Of a stretch of 64,000 nt of DNA, positions 27,101-42,100 are shown one piece after another. The translations under genes were made by a program, and so were the position numbers. A model generated the notes under the pieces. It worked only from the letters and a program-made list of their open reading frames with translations. It had not been told where the DNA came from and did no database searches. Source of the DNA: Phoronis australis (lineage: Eukaryota; Phoronida; Phoronidae); assembly GCA_002633005.1 (NCBI GenBank), contig NMRA01000001.1, positions 2,086,933 through 2,150,932 of the forward strand, in the 5' to 3' direction. Each line of letters starts with the position of its first letter. The first letter of the stretch is position 1.

Positions 27101-30100
27101 CAAAACATTGATAAACTTTCAGCAACTGGAAAAATGGGAATAATTCTAAAATTGTTGTCACGTAATAGCCAGCCATACAAAGCAAAAGAAAATAACAACT
27201 TAAAAAGTTAATGACTGAGGATATATAAAATTGAGAATTTTGGAACATGGACAATATTATTTTTCTTACTTTCTTAACGTCAATTTTTTAGTGAAATAGA
27301 ATGCGCGACTGTGGGAGAAAGACACCATTTAAAAGAAGAGTTTTAGCAGAACTTTTAAGAAACTCTAAAACAATTACATCAAAAAAAGACCAAGAAAAAT
27401 CTTAAGACCCAAACTGGTTTAAAACTTCTTGCCAAAAAATTCAGAATAAGACGTAGTTAAGGTGAACTTGATCTCAAAACAAAACAAGCCCACACTTACT
27501 TTCCTCCGCAGCATTTGAAATTAGTCTTCTTTTCCAGGAACCTTTCGCCACAGCAGACTTGAGTGGAACTCTGGCGAGTAACGTATTGCCGTCCACAGCA
27601 CTCATGGCCTGGCTTGTTGTCATGAAGAACTCCATCACAGCAAGTCTGTGGTCAAATGATAAAAACTTATCAACAAGTCTGTACATTACCGTAATCAAAT
27701 ACCTACAACACTAAAGAATTTAACTCTGTAAAAGTAACTTTCTTAAAGTAGAAAGACTGTAGACCTTTACATTATAACTTTTTCCAATCGGTCGTTAATT
27801 AGGTCACATTAGAATGTCTATTAAATAGTAAAATTTCGCAAAAAAGAAAGACACATTTCATTTTAAAACAACAATATCAATGATATGACAATTAAATACA
27901 CACTAAGCACGAAACAAACTGTATACGGATTTCCTAATAACGTGCATTATAGATTGCGTACAATGGCGATCATCATTCTTATTCACATGATTTCAATATT
28001 TTGAACACATGACAGAGTTTGAAACAATGTCATTCTTTACCTTGGAGCCTGAGAAACATTGCGACCCGCACAGACCTTCCAGTTTACCACATTCCACATA
28101 GGTGCACTTGTCAGCATCAGGGATTATGGTAGGCTTGATTCTGTACGAGAGAAAATTACAATGAACACACCTGCAATACTTATTCAGCAAGGAAATGTGG
28201 TCAAGTGTGACAGACCATACCTGCAGTACTGCTGGGTGGAATTCTTTATGGACAAATATGAATTTAGTGACAGTAGACTTTACCTCAATTTGTCAAATAT
28301 TTGCATAATTGCAAATGATTTTTATGGTGCTGTTCAAAACTGTCTAGCAGTTGTACTACAAATATCACTATGTGTAACTGATATATAATCACCGACAAAG
28401 ATCATAAACGAAAATAATGAAATCAAGTAACTTTAAACATGAACCATGAGAGTAGCTAAATGTTTGCTATAGAAACAATATAAATTCCACAAAAAGGAGC
28501 ATTGCACAGGTTGTCAGACTTACACATCAGAACAATCCTTCACAGTCTGTCTTATGATATCGTATCGGAGGATGATGCCATTAGGCTGCGCAGGTTGTGT
28601 CCATGTGACGTCGATGGAGTATGGGCCTAGTGTACGAAGGTTGGGTCGCGACAGCTGGTCAGGCACTGATTCGGCAGTGGTGCCCTTGGTGGTATTACTC
28701 TTTAGGCAGGCAAACTGGGTACACACCTCCACCTAGTGGGTAACACAGGGACTAATGTGAAAAGGTTCTAGTAAGTCATGTCGCAACCAAGATTCCTGCA
28801 CACATGGCATTCATTTTCCAGGAGTTTTCCAGGGTCTTAATTTTCAGGATTTTTTCCCATAATAAAGAAGACATAGTCTAAGAATTACTTCAAGCATAAC
28901 AACTCACCAATGATTGCCAACATTATCAAATTTGTTTAATAGTCTTTTTTCGGGCATGACAATTATTTTTGTCATTTTTCATCTTTCAGCGACAGCTAGG
29001 AAACATTGAATGACTATAATTCACAAACAGCATAACTGCACTTAACAACTTCACAACACCCAAGTTTCCACGGCAACTCACCTGAACTGAGTAAATGGTG
29101 TAGGGCTGAAGACCTCCTAGTACATATGATCCAGCAGTGACCATGTTGGGATCCACCTTGCGGCCGTCCACGTAGATATAAAACCCAGTGATAGCTCCAT
29201 TGGGTTGGCTGGGCATAGTCCAAACCACACGAAGGGCGTTGTTGCTGATCACAAAAAGTTGAGGGGGGGCCAAGCCCTCGGGAGCTGCATTAAACATAAG
29301 TTTGAAGGGTGAAATCAACTATGCTGTTTTATCGGACAATGTGTTTTTGAGATGTTTTCCGTGTTCATAAGTATTAATTAATATAAAAACAAAACAACTG
29401 TATTGATAACACGAAAGCATTTTAAAACATTTCTCGAGTAAAAATACTCGCTTTTTAAAAAAACCCAATTTTCCTCATTTTTTGATTTTGGAAACTGTAG
29501 CTTTAACTTTACTTTAAATACGTATTTAGAACAACAGTGGTAGGTTGGTAGGAAAACTTCACAAAAACATTAATTGTTAAACAAAAACTTGTGTCCATAA
29601 AAATTTGATGTGAAATATTCACAAACCTCCATCAAGAGTCGTGGCATACACAGGCTGACTAGCGATTGACGCTCCACCATTGATGACGATGGTTACTGTC
29701 ACTTCATACAATGTATTAGGCTGAAGACCAGAAATCAGGGATGAGTTGACTGGCGCTTTAAACTCACGAGTCTGTGTCGTACTACCAGCCTTGATTAATA
29801 CACGGTATACTTCAACTTGACCTTGCAGATCAACGACACCTAGGAGCAGATAAGTTCAAAGGTCATGACCTAACCAACTACTAAGAAGCTTCCAATGAAG
29901 CAGGCATTTTAAACCAGCAGCAAAATGCAGTTAATTCAAATAACAAGAGCCTTCTTTAAAGAAAACGTCGTCATGAGTAATCTATTCACGCGGTTACACC
30001 GCAGTCATTTCTTTCAAAACTGACACAACACAAAGTTTGATAATAAACCACTGATACACAACTACTCATTTCCTGAAAGACACAAGACATTTTTGGAAAT

Positions 30101-33100
30101 AAAATGGATGTACAATAATTATTGAAATGGCAAAACAAAGACAAACCATTCAAGACTAACTAATGTCAACTGCACTCAACATTGACCTTGATAAACACCT
30201 TTCCATCCTAAATATAAAGCATTCATCCGTCCTCGGATTATCTTTTCCCACCAAGGGCTTGTGTATACTTATAGATGCAACCATATCAGACAATTCCCTG
30301 CTAGGGTATCTCTCATTCAATGACTGCCTCAGTGACTTACTTGGAGTAGTCCATGATACACGAATGGCCACATGACTGACAGCACGGGCGGTGACCACAG
30401 CGGGTGATCGAGGCACGCCTCCAAATGTAGACACCTCTGCTGAGGTACCACTTACAAGTGAGCCTTCGTCATTGATGGCGCTTACGCGGTAGACGTAGGT
30501 GGTGAACATGGTTAGACCACGATCCTCAAAGTAGGTATTAGTGCCCACGTAAACATTCTGCCAGAAATTGAATCCCGAGGCTGAGGCTGGAAAGAGGTAA
30601 AATTCAGTGTTAGACAACCACCTAGCTCTATTAGAAATTTAATCAAAATGACACGTCCAGTGCAACACGAATCCATTGTTCGGTAATGCATGAAAATGCA
30701 GTTACAGGTGTATATGGAATAGGTGATAATACCAACCGTGACAAAATCATTGATAAAAACAATAACCGATAAAATTTCATTTTAAAGAACTGCCAATTTG
30801 TAGTTGTTTTGAACACAAACACTTCCCCAATTTTTATATCAAGGTTTTCCCTCCTCCCCTGCTGACTTTACTGGAACAGCCCTGACTGACTTTCATGTTT
30901 TACAAACAACAAATAGTTTACAATGAATGCGGTATGGGTATATCTGACTCATTGAATATCGTAAAGCAGAGTGAAATTTAAAAGAATTTCTGGCCTGGTT
31001 CCTAAGATAAACGAATTGTTGACAGGGCTGAAGAAAAGGCTAGGTTTGGACAGGGCATGGAAAAATAACCAGTCTGTAGAAATTGGTCTATCAATCAAGA
31101 AATTATAGAACTGGCAACTGAACTTTGTGTAAACAACGACAAGGAGGAAAAGAAAATGGAAAAGGACTTTCACAAAATAGACAGATAGTGGGTTTCCCAA
31201 CTGAGCAAGGAAGGTAGCACAAATTCAAAATCTCATCGCATAACCTCGACAAGGTCAATAGCCTTAGAGGTGGAGAACAAACGTGAGGCCTTAAAAACCT
31301 CAGAAGACTTCACATCGTGTAGCAGCAGTTTATCAGTATGGGGTCCAGGGAAGTGGGACAAAATCCACATCGATGTCTCAGACAGTGATGTGAAAAAAGG
31401 ACTTTGCCCAAAAGTTACTACTGTATCAGCTAGCAGACAGTCAGAGTCATTTTTTTTTTCAATGTGACTGGTAAATATAGCTTGAAAAAATAACCTCAAA
31501 AAATAAAAGAATACGTGCAAAGATTGTGTGCTGGTACCTCCATGTGAGTATGTGAGTACTTACAATCCAGCGGCTGTCTAAGTTTCTTGCGACTCAGCTC
31601 GTACTCCAAATTTGGTCCGTTGGGTCGCTGGGGGCGTTCCCAATTGACCTGTATGACAGTACGCGACACAGGCGTGGTTGTGGGAGGATTTAACCCCTGG
31701 GGTCGTGCGGCCGCAGTAGTTATGACTGTGGGAGTACTCTCTGTACATCCGCCATCTGTAACAGTAAAACAATGATGAGAGCTGGAAACAGCAGGACTGA
31801 CCAAGTTAGAATATACGTTGACTGCACGTTTACTGCCATCTTTGTTAATTGTACAACTATTCGACACATGACATGCATCATAACTATAGTTCATCCAAGA
31901 TGCTAAACATGCAGACACAAATAACTACAGGGTGAATGTGGGAACATGACTGTTCACTTTTTATGCAATTCAGACGTGTAACCAATTATTAAGTACTTTC
32001 AAAATTAACATCAAAATTATGGCATAATTCTTCAAACATTATGTACCATTATAATAACAGCCCAAAACTGTCAATGACTATTTTTCAAACTAAGGCATAT
32101 CCAACTATTCCATGTATACTAACAAATATTAATAAAACAACCAAGATTTATGACGAATGCACAATTCTCATTGAGCTAAATCATTTGAGTGACATCTGAA
32201 CCATTATTTTGACAAAATGAAATTCCACTAAGTCCTTCATACCGTGCGCCACACAGTTACCTCAGCACCACAATAACAATCGTCTTTATAATCACAATGT
32301 GCAATACTCACCAGTGCAAGCCGTGATAGTAACTGAGTACTGCGTATATGGCACCAGGTCATCTACTTGCACCGATCGCACACTCGTGTTCCTCACCTCC
32401 ACTCTGGGCTCAGGCATGCGCACCACGTACCGCTCGAGCTGACCATTGGCACTGACCGGTGGTCTCCACTCGACCACAACGGACGTGGGCGACAGATTTC
32501 TCACAACAGGTGGTGACATTGGGCTAGGACCTGGGAGAAAAGGTAGAAAAGATAATGCATTTATTTGAATTTATACTCTCTGCAAAACCTGCACTTCCAT
32601 CTAATACATCATTCAGTGCTAAGTCATTTTGGTATGAAATAGTTTTGTCAATAACATGATATGGTAACAGAGTTGCGATATATATTTACTGCATAAATTA
32701 TTAAAAAGTAGAAATGTCATTCATAGTACAGACAATTTCAACGAACACTTATTAAAAAACTTGTGCATTTTTTTAAGTAATAACATTATAGCCATGATTT
32801 TCTAATGCTGACTTACATATTTTTACATCTGACTGTTTCAGTGAGAGAGAGCCTGCAGTGAGAGAGAGCCTGCACAAAGTGAAACAAGGAATGTGAATAA
32901 ATGCTACATTAAGTGAAAAGCTCAATTTATTACAGGCACACTACTTACGAGATGACTTTGTGGTGATTTCTGCCCAAGGACCATAGCCAACACCAGAGCT
33001 AGTCCTGGCCGTGATGCGATACTCGTACGTCATGTATGGTTTCAACTGGGCAGTCTCATCAACGAAACTACGTCCCTCGTTCATGTTAAAGCTCTGCAAA

Positions 33101-36100
33101 TCTGACACTGCACTTTCGCCCTTCTTTCGCCGTTGTATGCTGTAGCCAATCAGGATGCCGTTTGGTTTGGCGGGAACACCCCACTGGATAAGGACAGACG
33201 TCGGTGTCTCCGAGACCAAGACTGGTTTGGGAATTTCTTCCGGTTCTACAAAAAGTTTGCAAGAAGCATGTTAAATATTATTTAAATGTACCCAGGCATA
33301 TATCAAAAAGTATTTTTTAAGAACAGGAAGTGAAATGAAATATGTTCGTGATTTTCCGCATTCGGTGGCTTAATACCTGAATGCTCTCTTGTTCTCTTTC
33401 CTCTTAAACATCAGGAAAATCTCTAATGACAGCCTGCTTAATGAAGAGCTATGGAACTCCACTGTTGGTCTTGGCAACAGTTTACCAAGCCATTAGTTCA
33501 CCAAGCCATTAGTCCACCAAGTGAGAGAATAGAATTCTTCACCTTTTGGTTTGGTACCTACAGCTTAAACTTAGTAGCCCAACTGCAAATATGCAATACA
33601 GATTAAGAAAACACTTCACACAACTCAGCCTTAATACAAGTCCCACGACTTGCATGGTGTCCAATAATCAAAAGAGGGATATTCACCTGCTGGCAGAGTC
33701 CTCTGTTGGGATGACGCCCCACTTCTAGTGCACCCAGCAATGGTGCAAGCTTCAATGGCAAACACGTAAAATGTGTACGGTGTTAGTGAGCCAACAGTAT
33801 GACTGGTTACATTTCCAGGAACCTAGAAAGACAAATAGAATATCTTACACTGAATTCTCTTTTACCACCGAAGTACTTTAAACAGAATCTTACTGTCAAT
33901 GACTTCACAACTCTTGATTTTGACATCAATGTAACCGAATTCTTACTACGTAGCTTAATCCAATGAGTTGGTATTGTTCTTAGCTAGACATGTTAATTAA
34001 CATAAACTATGCATTTCTCAGTCATGATAATGTTCCCTAAAATGCATAATATTACAGACAGCTAAATGGTAAAATAACAAATGCTATGTAGAGCTGCTTG
34101 TGTTGCGTCAATGGCTCACTCACTTCCAGCTTGTTCCATACTCAAGAGTTTTAAGTCACAGGTAAGAAAGGAAGACATTCAATTTGTATTTATAGAGAAT
34201 TTCATCATCAGACACAGAAATCTAGAATGAGTTTTGCAAAGTTTAGGAAGAAATAAAAATATGTCATAAAGTCATATGATGCAAAACTCCTACACAAGCT
34301 GCTGCAAAGTTAATAATAAAAATAAGTCATACAGTCATATATGATACAAAACTCTTATGGAAGCTATCGCAAACTTTTGAAAGATTTGAAAGAAATCGAA
34401 TAGAGATCGATATATCAACACTCGTGCAGCAGTGGTCAAAAGACTTTGTTTCAGAATGAAGTGAATAAAAGATACCCTTTCGAAATTAAAGAAACAATTC
34501 ATAATTCCTGTACGCTGACCCACTTACCGACTCTTTGTAAGCGTTATTGGTATATATCCTATAAATAGTTATGATGCCATTCAGAGGGAGTGGAGGAGTC
34601 CATGTAACGTCAATCTGGCGGGAGCCGACATTAGTAGTCATTGGGGGGTCTGGACGCCCAGGCACTGAAATCAGACAGAGATAATTTATTTAATAATTTC
34701 CTCATAATAAATGTCGTAGTATGACCATTTCTTGCATCCAATCTATAGGGAAACGATAAGTGTACATTGGCTTATATTTCATGCCCAGAATTTTGTGACA
34801 CTTGGCTTACCTCTATTTAGAACATCTGGTTTAGGGCTCAGGTTAATTGGTCAGTTGTGTCATGTTCCGGGCAGAATTGATAGAGTGGACAACTGTGGCT
34901 TACATTTCACTTAGCAGGTCAAAGTTGTTTAGAACCTGTTTATGACCCGCATGGTACAATCTCTCTAATTTTGGATAAAAATAATTGCCAAAATTGTACT
35001 ATTTTCATTGTTCAAGTACTTCTAACGTTGTTGGGAATGCCCATATTTTTCAAGATATTGTCTGATGAACATCTAAATTCAGACAGAAGTTCAAAATTTA
35101 ATATTCATCTGCCCAGCTCCAATCATTACTATGAGCAATTCTCTTTCAATGACTTTGCTACAATAGACCAAGCAAAAACAACAAATGAGATAAAAATTCG
35201 TGAGGCTCTACACATCAAGTGGTGCAAGCCCAATCTCAATAGGCAACTGGCACACCACAGGTTGTCATTGTAAGTCTAGTCTACTGTTACTCCCCTGTAA
35301 CTGACTGTGTCTGTATATCATTACTTGTTGTTGGGCCCAGCAAGGTGGCTGCTGTTATTTCTTCTGAGGATGGTGTTTTAACAAATGCCGAAACATGTCA
35401 AGACTGTTTAAATCCGTCATTGTTTTTATGAACATTATCTGATGATACCTGTGATAAAGAACTTGAACAAGGTAACAAGTAAGATTTTACCTTCTTTGCT
35501 CAACTCCTCCAAATCCATTCAAATCTACACGCTGTTTTGACTATACTGACCAAAACCACCAAGGGTACATAACACTCAACTTACCATCTTGTTTGGTGTA
35601 AATGGACACCCATTCAGTTGGCGTCTGCCCATAGCTGTTACTGGCAACTAGTCTGAACTCGTACTTGGTGTAAGGAGTCAGGTTCTCGGTGAGGTGAGCC
35701 GTCGATGTGGTGGGACGGTTGAATAAACTGAAGGACAATTTAATATATTTTCATTCATTTACATTCTAAGGAAGTTCTCAATTTGACAACTGCGTATCTT
35801 GATTCTCTTGATAACATCTTGGCTCTAAATAATTAGTAACAAACTTTTAACTTTAACCGTATGTCACTTCAGAACACACCATGGAGGAAAAACAAAACAC
35901 AATTTTGATATAAAAATTCAGTAAAGATAAATATTAAAAAAACATTAAGTGAAGTTTGATATATGCAGTTCTCATTAAATAATTAGAAAACAAACTCTTC
36001 ACAAGAGCACTTTCATGAATGCAGCAAGCTTTTGATTGATGACATTAAAGAAAATGGTCAAAGCGTCACCACTTCTGACTTGAAGAACTGTTATTTTCAT

Positions 36101-39100
36101 TAATTTCCTTTTTATAGAAATCGATTGAAAAGATTAAAACATGCCCAAATTGACCAAAAATGCATTAAAAAAGGCAACATTCCCCTTAAAGAAGGCGACT
36201 TACTCCTGTACAATTCCATTTGGTCCTCTTAATTGCAGCTGGAACACTGGCTGTACATCTGCGTTATATCTACCTACTGGCTGCCATGTTGCTTGAATTG
36301 AATTGGAGTCTGGAGACGAAAGGACAGGTGGTTTGACCCCATCAGGACCTGCATGACAAGGAATAGTATGAGAGATATTCTTTTAAACCACCAGAGGTCG
36401 CTTGCAGTTATACACTTGATAGCAACAATGACCTTACATTAACACAAGCCATATTGCTACTGATGAACAACGTTCACTGCTTGGATTGCATGATTTGACT
36501 AATAAGCTTTCTAATTTTTCATACAACAAGGAAGGGAAGATATTCTCCACTAAGGCAAAACTTGGGACAATTATGTACGGATTTGAAAATGGCGCAATTG
36601 CTTTGAGTAGTCAGCTCATTCAACAACAATCCAAGATCAGATGAGTGCAGTAATGTTTCTAAAAGACAAAGCGCTTCCCTTGGGAATTCAATTTTGACGC
36701 GCTGCTTTACTGAAATGTTGTACGGGTGAGAAGCTGCGTTATAAGTACACTGGCCTAATAAATCACAGAGGTTTTGTTTGTGTAAAATCGTTGCGTGGCT
36801 CTAAGCCACCCACTGCAAAGAAGTAAACTACGACTAGGTGCTAGATCGGTTATAAGAACCCTGTGACCACCTCATCTGCTGGCCTTTTTGAAGATGTTGT
36901 AAGCACAATGAAATGCGAGAAATCCTCTCCGTCCCCGACATATTTCATCCGTCACCAAGTGGTGACTAGGATTGATATGCCATTCATTAACTTCTACTCT
37001 GAGATGCATATGCAAAAGTTTCATCTTCTTGCGCTATGACTCAACTACGAGTAACTCACGTAGCGCGTCAAACACAGCAAATTCACAAATATAATTGTGC
37101 AATGAGGCGATTGGTGGAGGATGAGTATAATAATAGTTTAACTGCAGGAGATCATGGCCTAAAACTAAGTGACTGTCAGGGCCACGACAGCTTCACATGG
37201 TAATGTGTTTCACATTTTTAATGACGAGGGAAACAGCTTTGCAGCAAAGAGTCTACTCTATACTTTGGCCAGAACTTCACTCCTCAACGTGTAGCTGTGG
37301 TTGAAAATTAGAGGTAGACCATCCTTAACAGCTAACAACCCTTACCTCCCATGGGCATGTTGGCTGTCTTTACATCACTCAATAGATATCCCTTAGAATT
37401 AGACGCATTCACTTGAACTTCGTACTGAGAATGAGGCAGTAGACCGTCGATGTACACTTTGACGCCATAGTACTTAGCACTGAGAAGAGGACGGCGTTCC
37501 CTGACTGTATTGTAGTTCCAGTTGACTGTAATAGTGAGATGAACAAGATAAGTCTGAAGTGACATTTCAATAACTTTCATAAATATGCAGCAGGCAAATA
37601 GTTTCTCAAGGTTTAATGAGTAAACATTAAATTCTATTCACTGCCAGATTAACTGGACAAATAATTTAAAGTTCTTAGAGCATAACCCAGGAAAGACTTA
37701 CCTGCATGACATTTTGGTCACCTACCAGCTACCATTTTCAAACTGCTACTGACGATAGGTGGCGAAAATTGTCCGTGGCAGCAAGACGTTCACCCAAATG
37801 TCATGCAATAAGTTTTTCCTCAGTTGTGTACAAAGAATCTCCCTACATGTTGGATCCAACCGAATGAAAGAACAAAAAATAGTGATTTCAAGATCTGGTA
37901 AAAAAAGTAATAGAATTTAAAATACCAAGACATCCTGTTAGGCTACGTGACCAGTACTGACTTTGGCCAGCTTGGTTAATATGATAAAGGAGACATCTGT
38001 TCAAAATTCACTTTGAAAGTGAGAAAATAATTCGAGAAAAACTGCGGTATAACACAGCCATTTGTGTCACTTCACACAAGTCTCTCGGACCACACACCTG
38101 GATCAACATAGAACAGCCCTGTGAAGAAGACAGTGTAGGTAATGACACCATTGGGTATTGGAACATTTGTCCATCTGGCGAGTACACTTCGCGATCCATT
38201 GACTGATAGTTCGAAGACGATGGCACCAGATGGTGCTGCTTCTTGCGTGAAGGCGATGATTTCCTCACTGCGACCACAACCCTTGCGTGTGCAGGCCTTG
38301 ACGTAGAACAGGTGTTTGGAGTAGGGTAGCAGTCCGCTGATTTCGTACTGACGCACCGTTTGGTGAGTGTACACGGCTAGACCATTATGATACAGAGTGT
38401 AACTAGTGATAACACCTGGAAAACAGGAACCACGTGGTTACTCAACAACAGCTTTATACGACTAAATCACACATGACTGCAGCTAGGATATATTTTAGTA
38501 GCATTCAAAAGATGCCATCTTTATGTTCTGTCAATACTGTATGTACAGACAGAAAAGAAAAACAACTTGCATGCGCTACAAATGTCCTTCAGAATTGACG
38601 GCTGATTAGGTAAGGCAAAGGCAAAAATGGCATAACATACTTTGAGAAAAAATACAATTCTAAAACTGAAACAGTTTGGCTGTCACAAAAATGACGCATA
38701 ACTATAATTTATAATAAAATGGAATGAATTTCTCACTCCTCAATTAACATCTTCAGGTTTCAAATAACTCAGACTTATCCTCCAGCTGTCATTTACATTG
38801 CTTACCATTTGGTAAATCAGGAACTTTCCATTCTACGACCAGCTTGCTTGGACTGGGAGATGTTACATTTGGTGGACGCACCCCCTCTGGAGAACTTTCC
38901 TCAGTGGTGGCAGAACTGGGATTGCTCAGTCGACAACCACCACCAGTGCAGGCCTGGAAGCAAATTTTTAGTAATGTTTAAAAATTAAATATAGTGGGAA
39001 GCAAACACAGCAAACACACTGCAGTACCATGTGGACTATTGTAAATCAGCTTGAACTATCAAGACAAAATTTAAATTTGAATGGACAAATAAATGATTTC

Positions 39101-42100
39101 ATCCTACCATCGATGAATCTGATTCTAAACCTGCTTGCTAACAGAGAACTGGTAACAATATGAGTTTTGCAATTTGCTAGACTTGTAATGAAATTTGTAG
39201 AAAGACCACACAAACCAAATAATTCCTGAGCACATATCTAGCATTAAATTGAGTTTGTGAAAAAATCTTGAATAGTTAATGAAATGCCAAGTGTTTATAC
39301 ACTAGCATGCGATACTAAGAAATTTGTCCAACTCTTTGATACAGCAACCCAGGCACAGGAAATCAAGAATACCAAACAACACTGTTATAATTGATGTTAC
39401 TTATCACTTGTCAACCAATCAAAACTTACCGCTACACGAATGTAATAAGTTGTGCCAGCTGTTAAGTTCACCAAAGTTTTGTACAGAAACAAATCTGCAC
39501 TATCGTGCACACGCTCGCCGTTGGTGGTGGGGTTACGTGACACGTAGAGTTGATACCTCTCTAGTTTACCATTTAGCTGTGACGGCGTGGTCCACTTGAC
39601 ATGGATGCTACTTTTGTCTGCAAAAGACAATATCGTGGTTATGGACTAGTGAAATTATCACCTATTTGCCAAGGAATGGACATGCAACTATCGCTGGTAA
39701 AATGCCCAGCAATTCCTGAACGTGTGTATTAATTGTTATTCCGTATCTGGTACAGATATGTTGTTTGAAACTGAAAAACATGATACAGGTATTAAATAAC
39801 CTTGTAAAATCAGTAAACGTTGACTTGCACTAAGTAGATATCACAGAACTACACTGTTTCGATAAAGTATCAATTATTTAACAACAAAAGGTAATCAGCT
39901 TTAAGTTTGCAAAGAAGAAAAACAGCAATACGGGAAATTATTTTTGTCCAGATTAAGTGTAGGATTACAATACTGTCACACCACAAAATGCCAACAGAGG
40001 GCGACGGTGATACAACATATGGCCTGCCTTACCAAATACTGTGAGAGTTGGTGAATCCACGGAGGTAGGGGGCAGCTGTGCCGTAGTCTCTGTAACTGGA
40101 GGACTGGCTTTGCATCCCACTTTGGTACAGGCCTCCAAACGGAAAACATAGGAGGTGTACACCTGCAAAAACAAATAAAGTTAGATGAACTGAATTAAAA
40201 GCAAACAGAAAGACAGCAACAGGTAGAGTAAAGTAAAACAAAATTTTTGTCTAAAATATCGCAGAAATGCATGTCCTTTGTCTGTTAATCCCTAGACCAA
40301 ATACAGATAAAATTACTGCCAGCCAAGAAGACATACCAGGTAATCAAACAAATAGTGCAGTTTCACAAAAGGTGTTAAATAAATGCTAAAAACTAAATGT
40401 TTCAATTGAAATGGGTTCCGATGAACCGTTCCGAGACTCATTCAATATACCAACAGTTTAATGCAACCACATCAGACAGGACCTACATTCTGTAGACCCG
40501 AGGCATTAGCCAGGCAATATGTAGAGAAATCACCACTTATGAAATGGAGACCATGAATTCTATTTCATAATTTAAGAACTCAATCACATAATTCAATATT
40601 CCAACCTCACTGACCAATCACTTCAATGGCTGCCGTTTTCCAAGCATACTTGTGAAACATTCGCTTTAACCTTGAGTGATTTTGGAGAGTCTTGGACAAT
40701 TGCGTTTTTCTAGGGAATGAAACTTGGTCTAACGGAGTGCAAAGTGGTTTACAATGAAGTTGTAAAGCAGTCCAAATATAGCACATCCAATTGAGAGGTT
40801 GGTGTATGCCAACAATCAGCAAGCTGACTTCATAGTTACAACAGTACTTCGAAGTCAAGATTCAATTCCCAATAAATCTGTACAAGTTGGACGAAGATGT
40901 ATATGTCAACACTAAGAGGACACAGGACACCACCAACTCACCTGTAGATTTGTAACATTGGTTGACAACTGGCCCCCAGTGTGCACCTGACGACCATCCT
41001 GGTATAACAAGTAGCCTGTGATGATTCCATTTGGGTAGACTGGACGGGACCATTGAACGTGGATCCAGTAGGCCCCCTTAGACACAACACGCACAGGCTG
41101 CACTTGGTCTGGGGCTAAAAAAACATCAGGAAATGAAAATGGTACTTTATGTAGAAACAGAGTCCACAACTTAACTGAAAGTTTGATCATGTAACATCGG
41201 GATTCCCACTCATGCTTATGTTTTCAATGAAATTTCCATCACTTATTTTACTCACAAAAACTAGACTGATAGTGAGTAAATGCTAAAAGTCGAATGCATG
41301 AAATCAACAGTATCACTTGTAAAACACAATATGTTTTTTAATACACAAAACCTCACATTTCCATGGGATTTTGCCCCTTTCCACTTTCCATGCTTCGAGG
41401 ATTTTCTTTTTCTTGCCAGTTTCTATGTTTTCCACAAGAAGTGGGAAGCATGAGCCCGGTGTTTGAACTCATGGCTGTAATTGATTTATTGTCACTTACT
41501 TTGTAACGTGACGTCAGCTACTATACCTTCTCGGTATCACAAAATGGTTTCCTGTTTACCAAGTCCCGTTTACTTAATGTCAAACTGTTGTCACTAGCTG
41601 GAGTCAGCACACTCACTGGTGAGTGATGCTAGATGCGAACAGGCTGAGATGTGCAACCTACTTCAAAGAACATGAATGGCAAATTAACATTCTTTTGATG
41701 ACTAGCAACTGACAGGCTCACCCTCCTCGCGAGTCCTGATTGGCACGCCGGAACTACTTTCTGTACAGCCGCCCATGGTGCAAGCAACCAGCTTCACTGT
41801 ATAGTTACTGAATGGTATGGCAGTTGTGATATTGCCTGTAAAAATATTCAACAAAATCAAGAAACATATCAAATAAAAACAAAAGGTAGAATAGAACAAA
41901 AATTTCAAATAATTTTCCACATGTGCACGTAACAAGCATGTTCACCGGAAACTTTTCAAGCTTAATACATCACCAATCATCAAGAATAGTGTTGAAAGAC
42001 TGGCGTAAAGCCCTGCTAAAACCACGTCGCCAAGCCTGTGGCGACTGATTGTTTACTAGTCGGTCGAGTCACATAGAGTCGAGGAATTCAGTCCCTACTA

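Noticed and set aside
31233-31520. Overlapping frames of 95 and 65 codons in the exon 36-37 intron
   Set aside because: No domain, and both strands are open by chance; the usherin exons join without them.
41440-41475. B-box-like GTGTTTGAACTC
   Set aside because: Single weak match with no partner A box.
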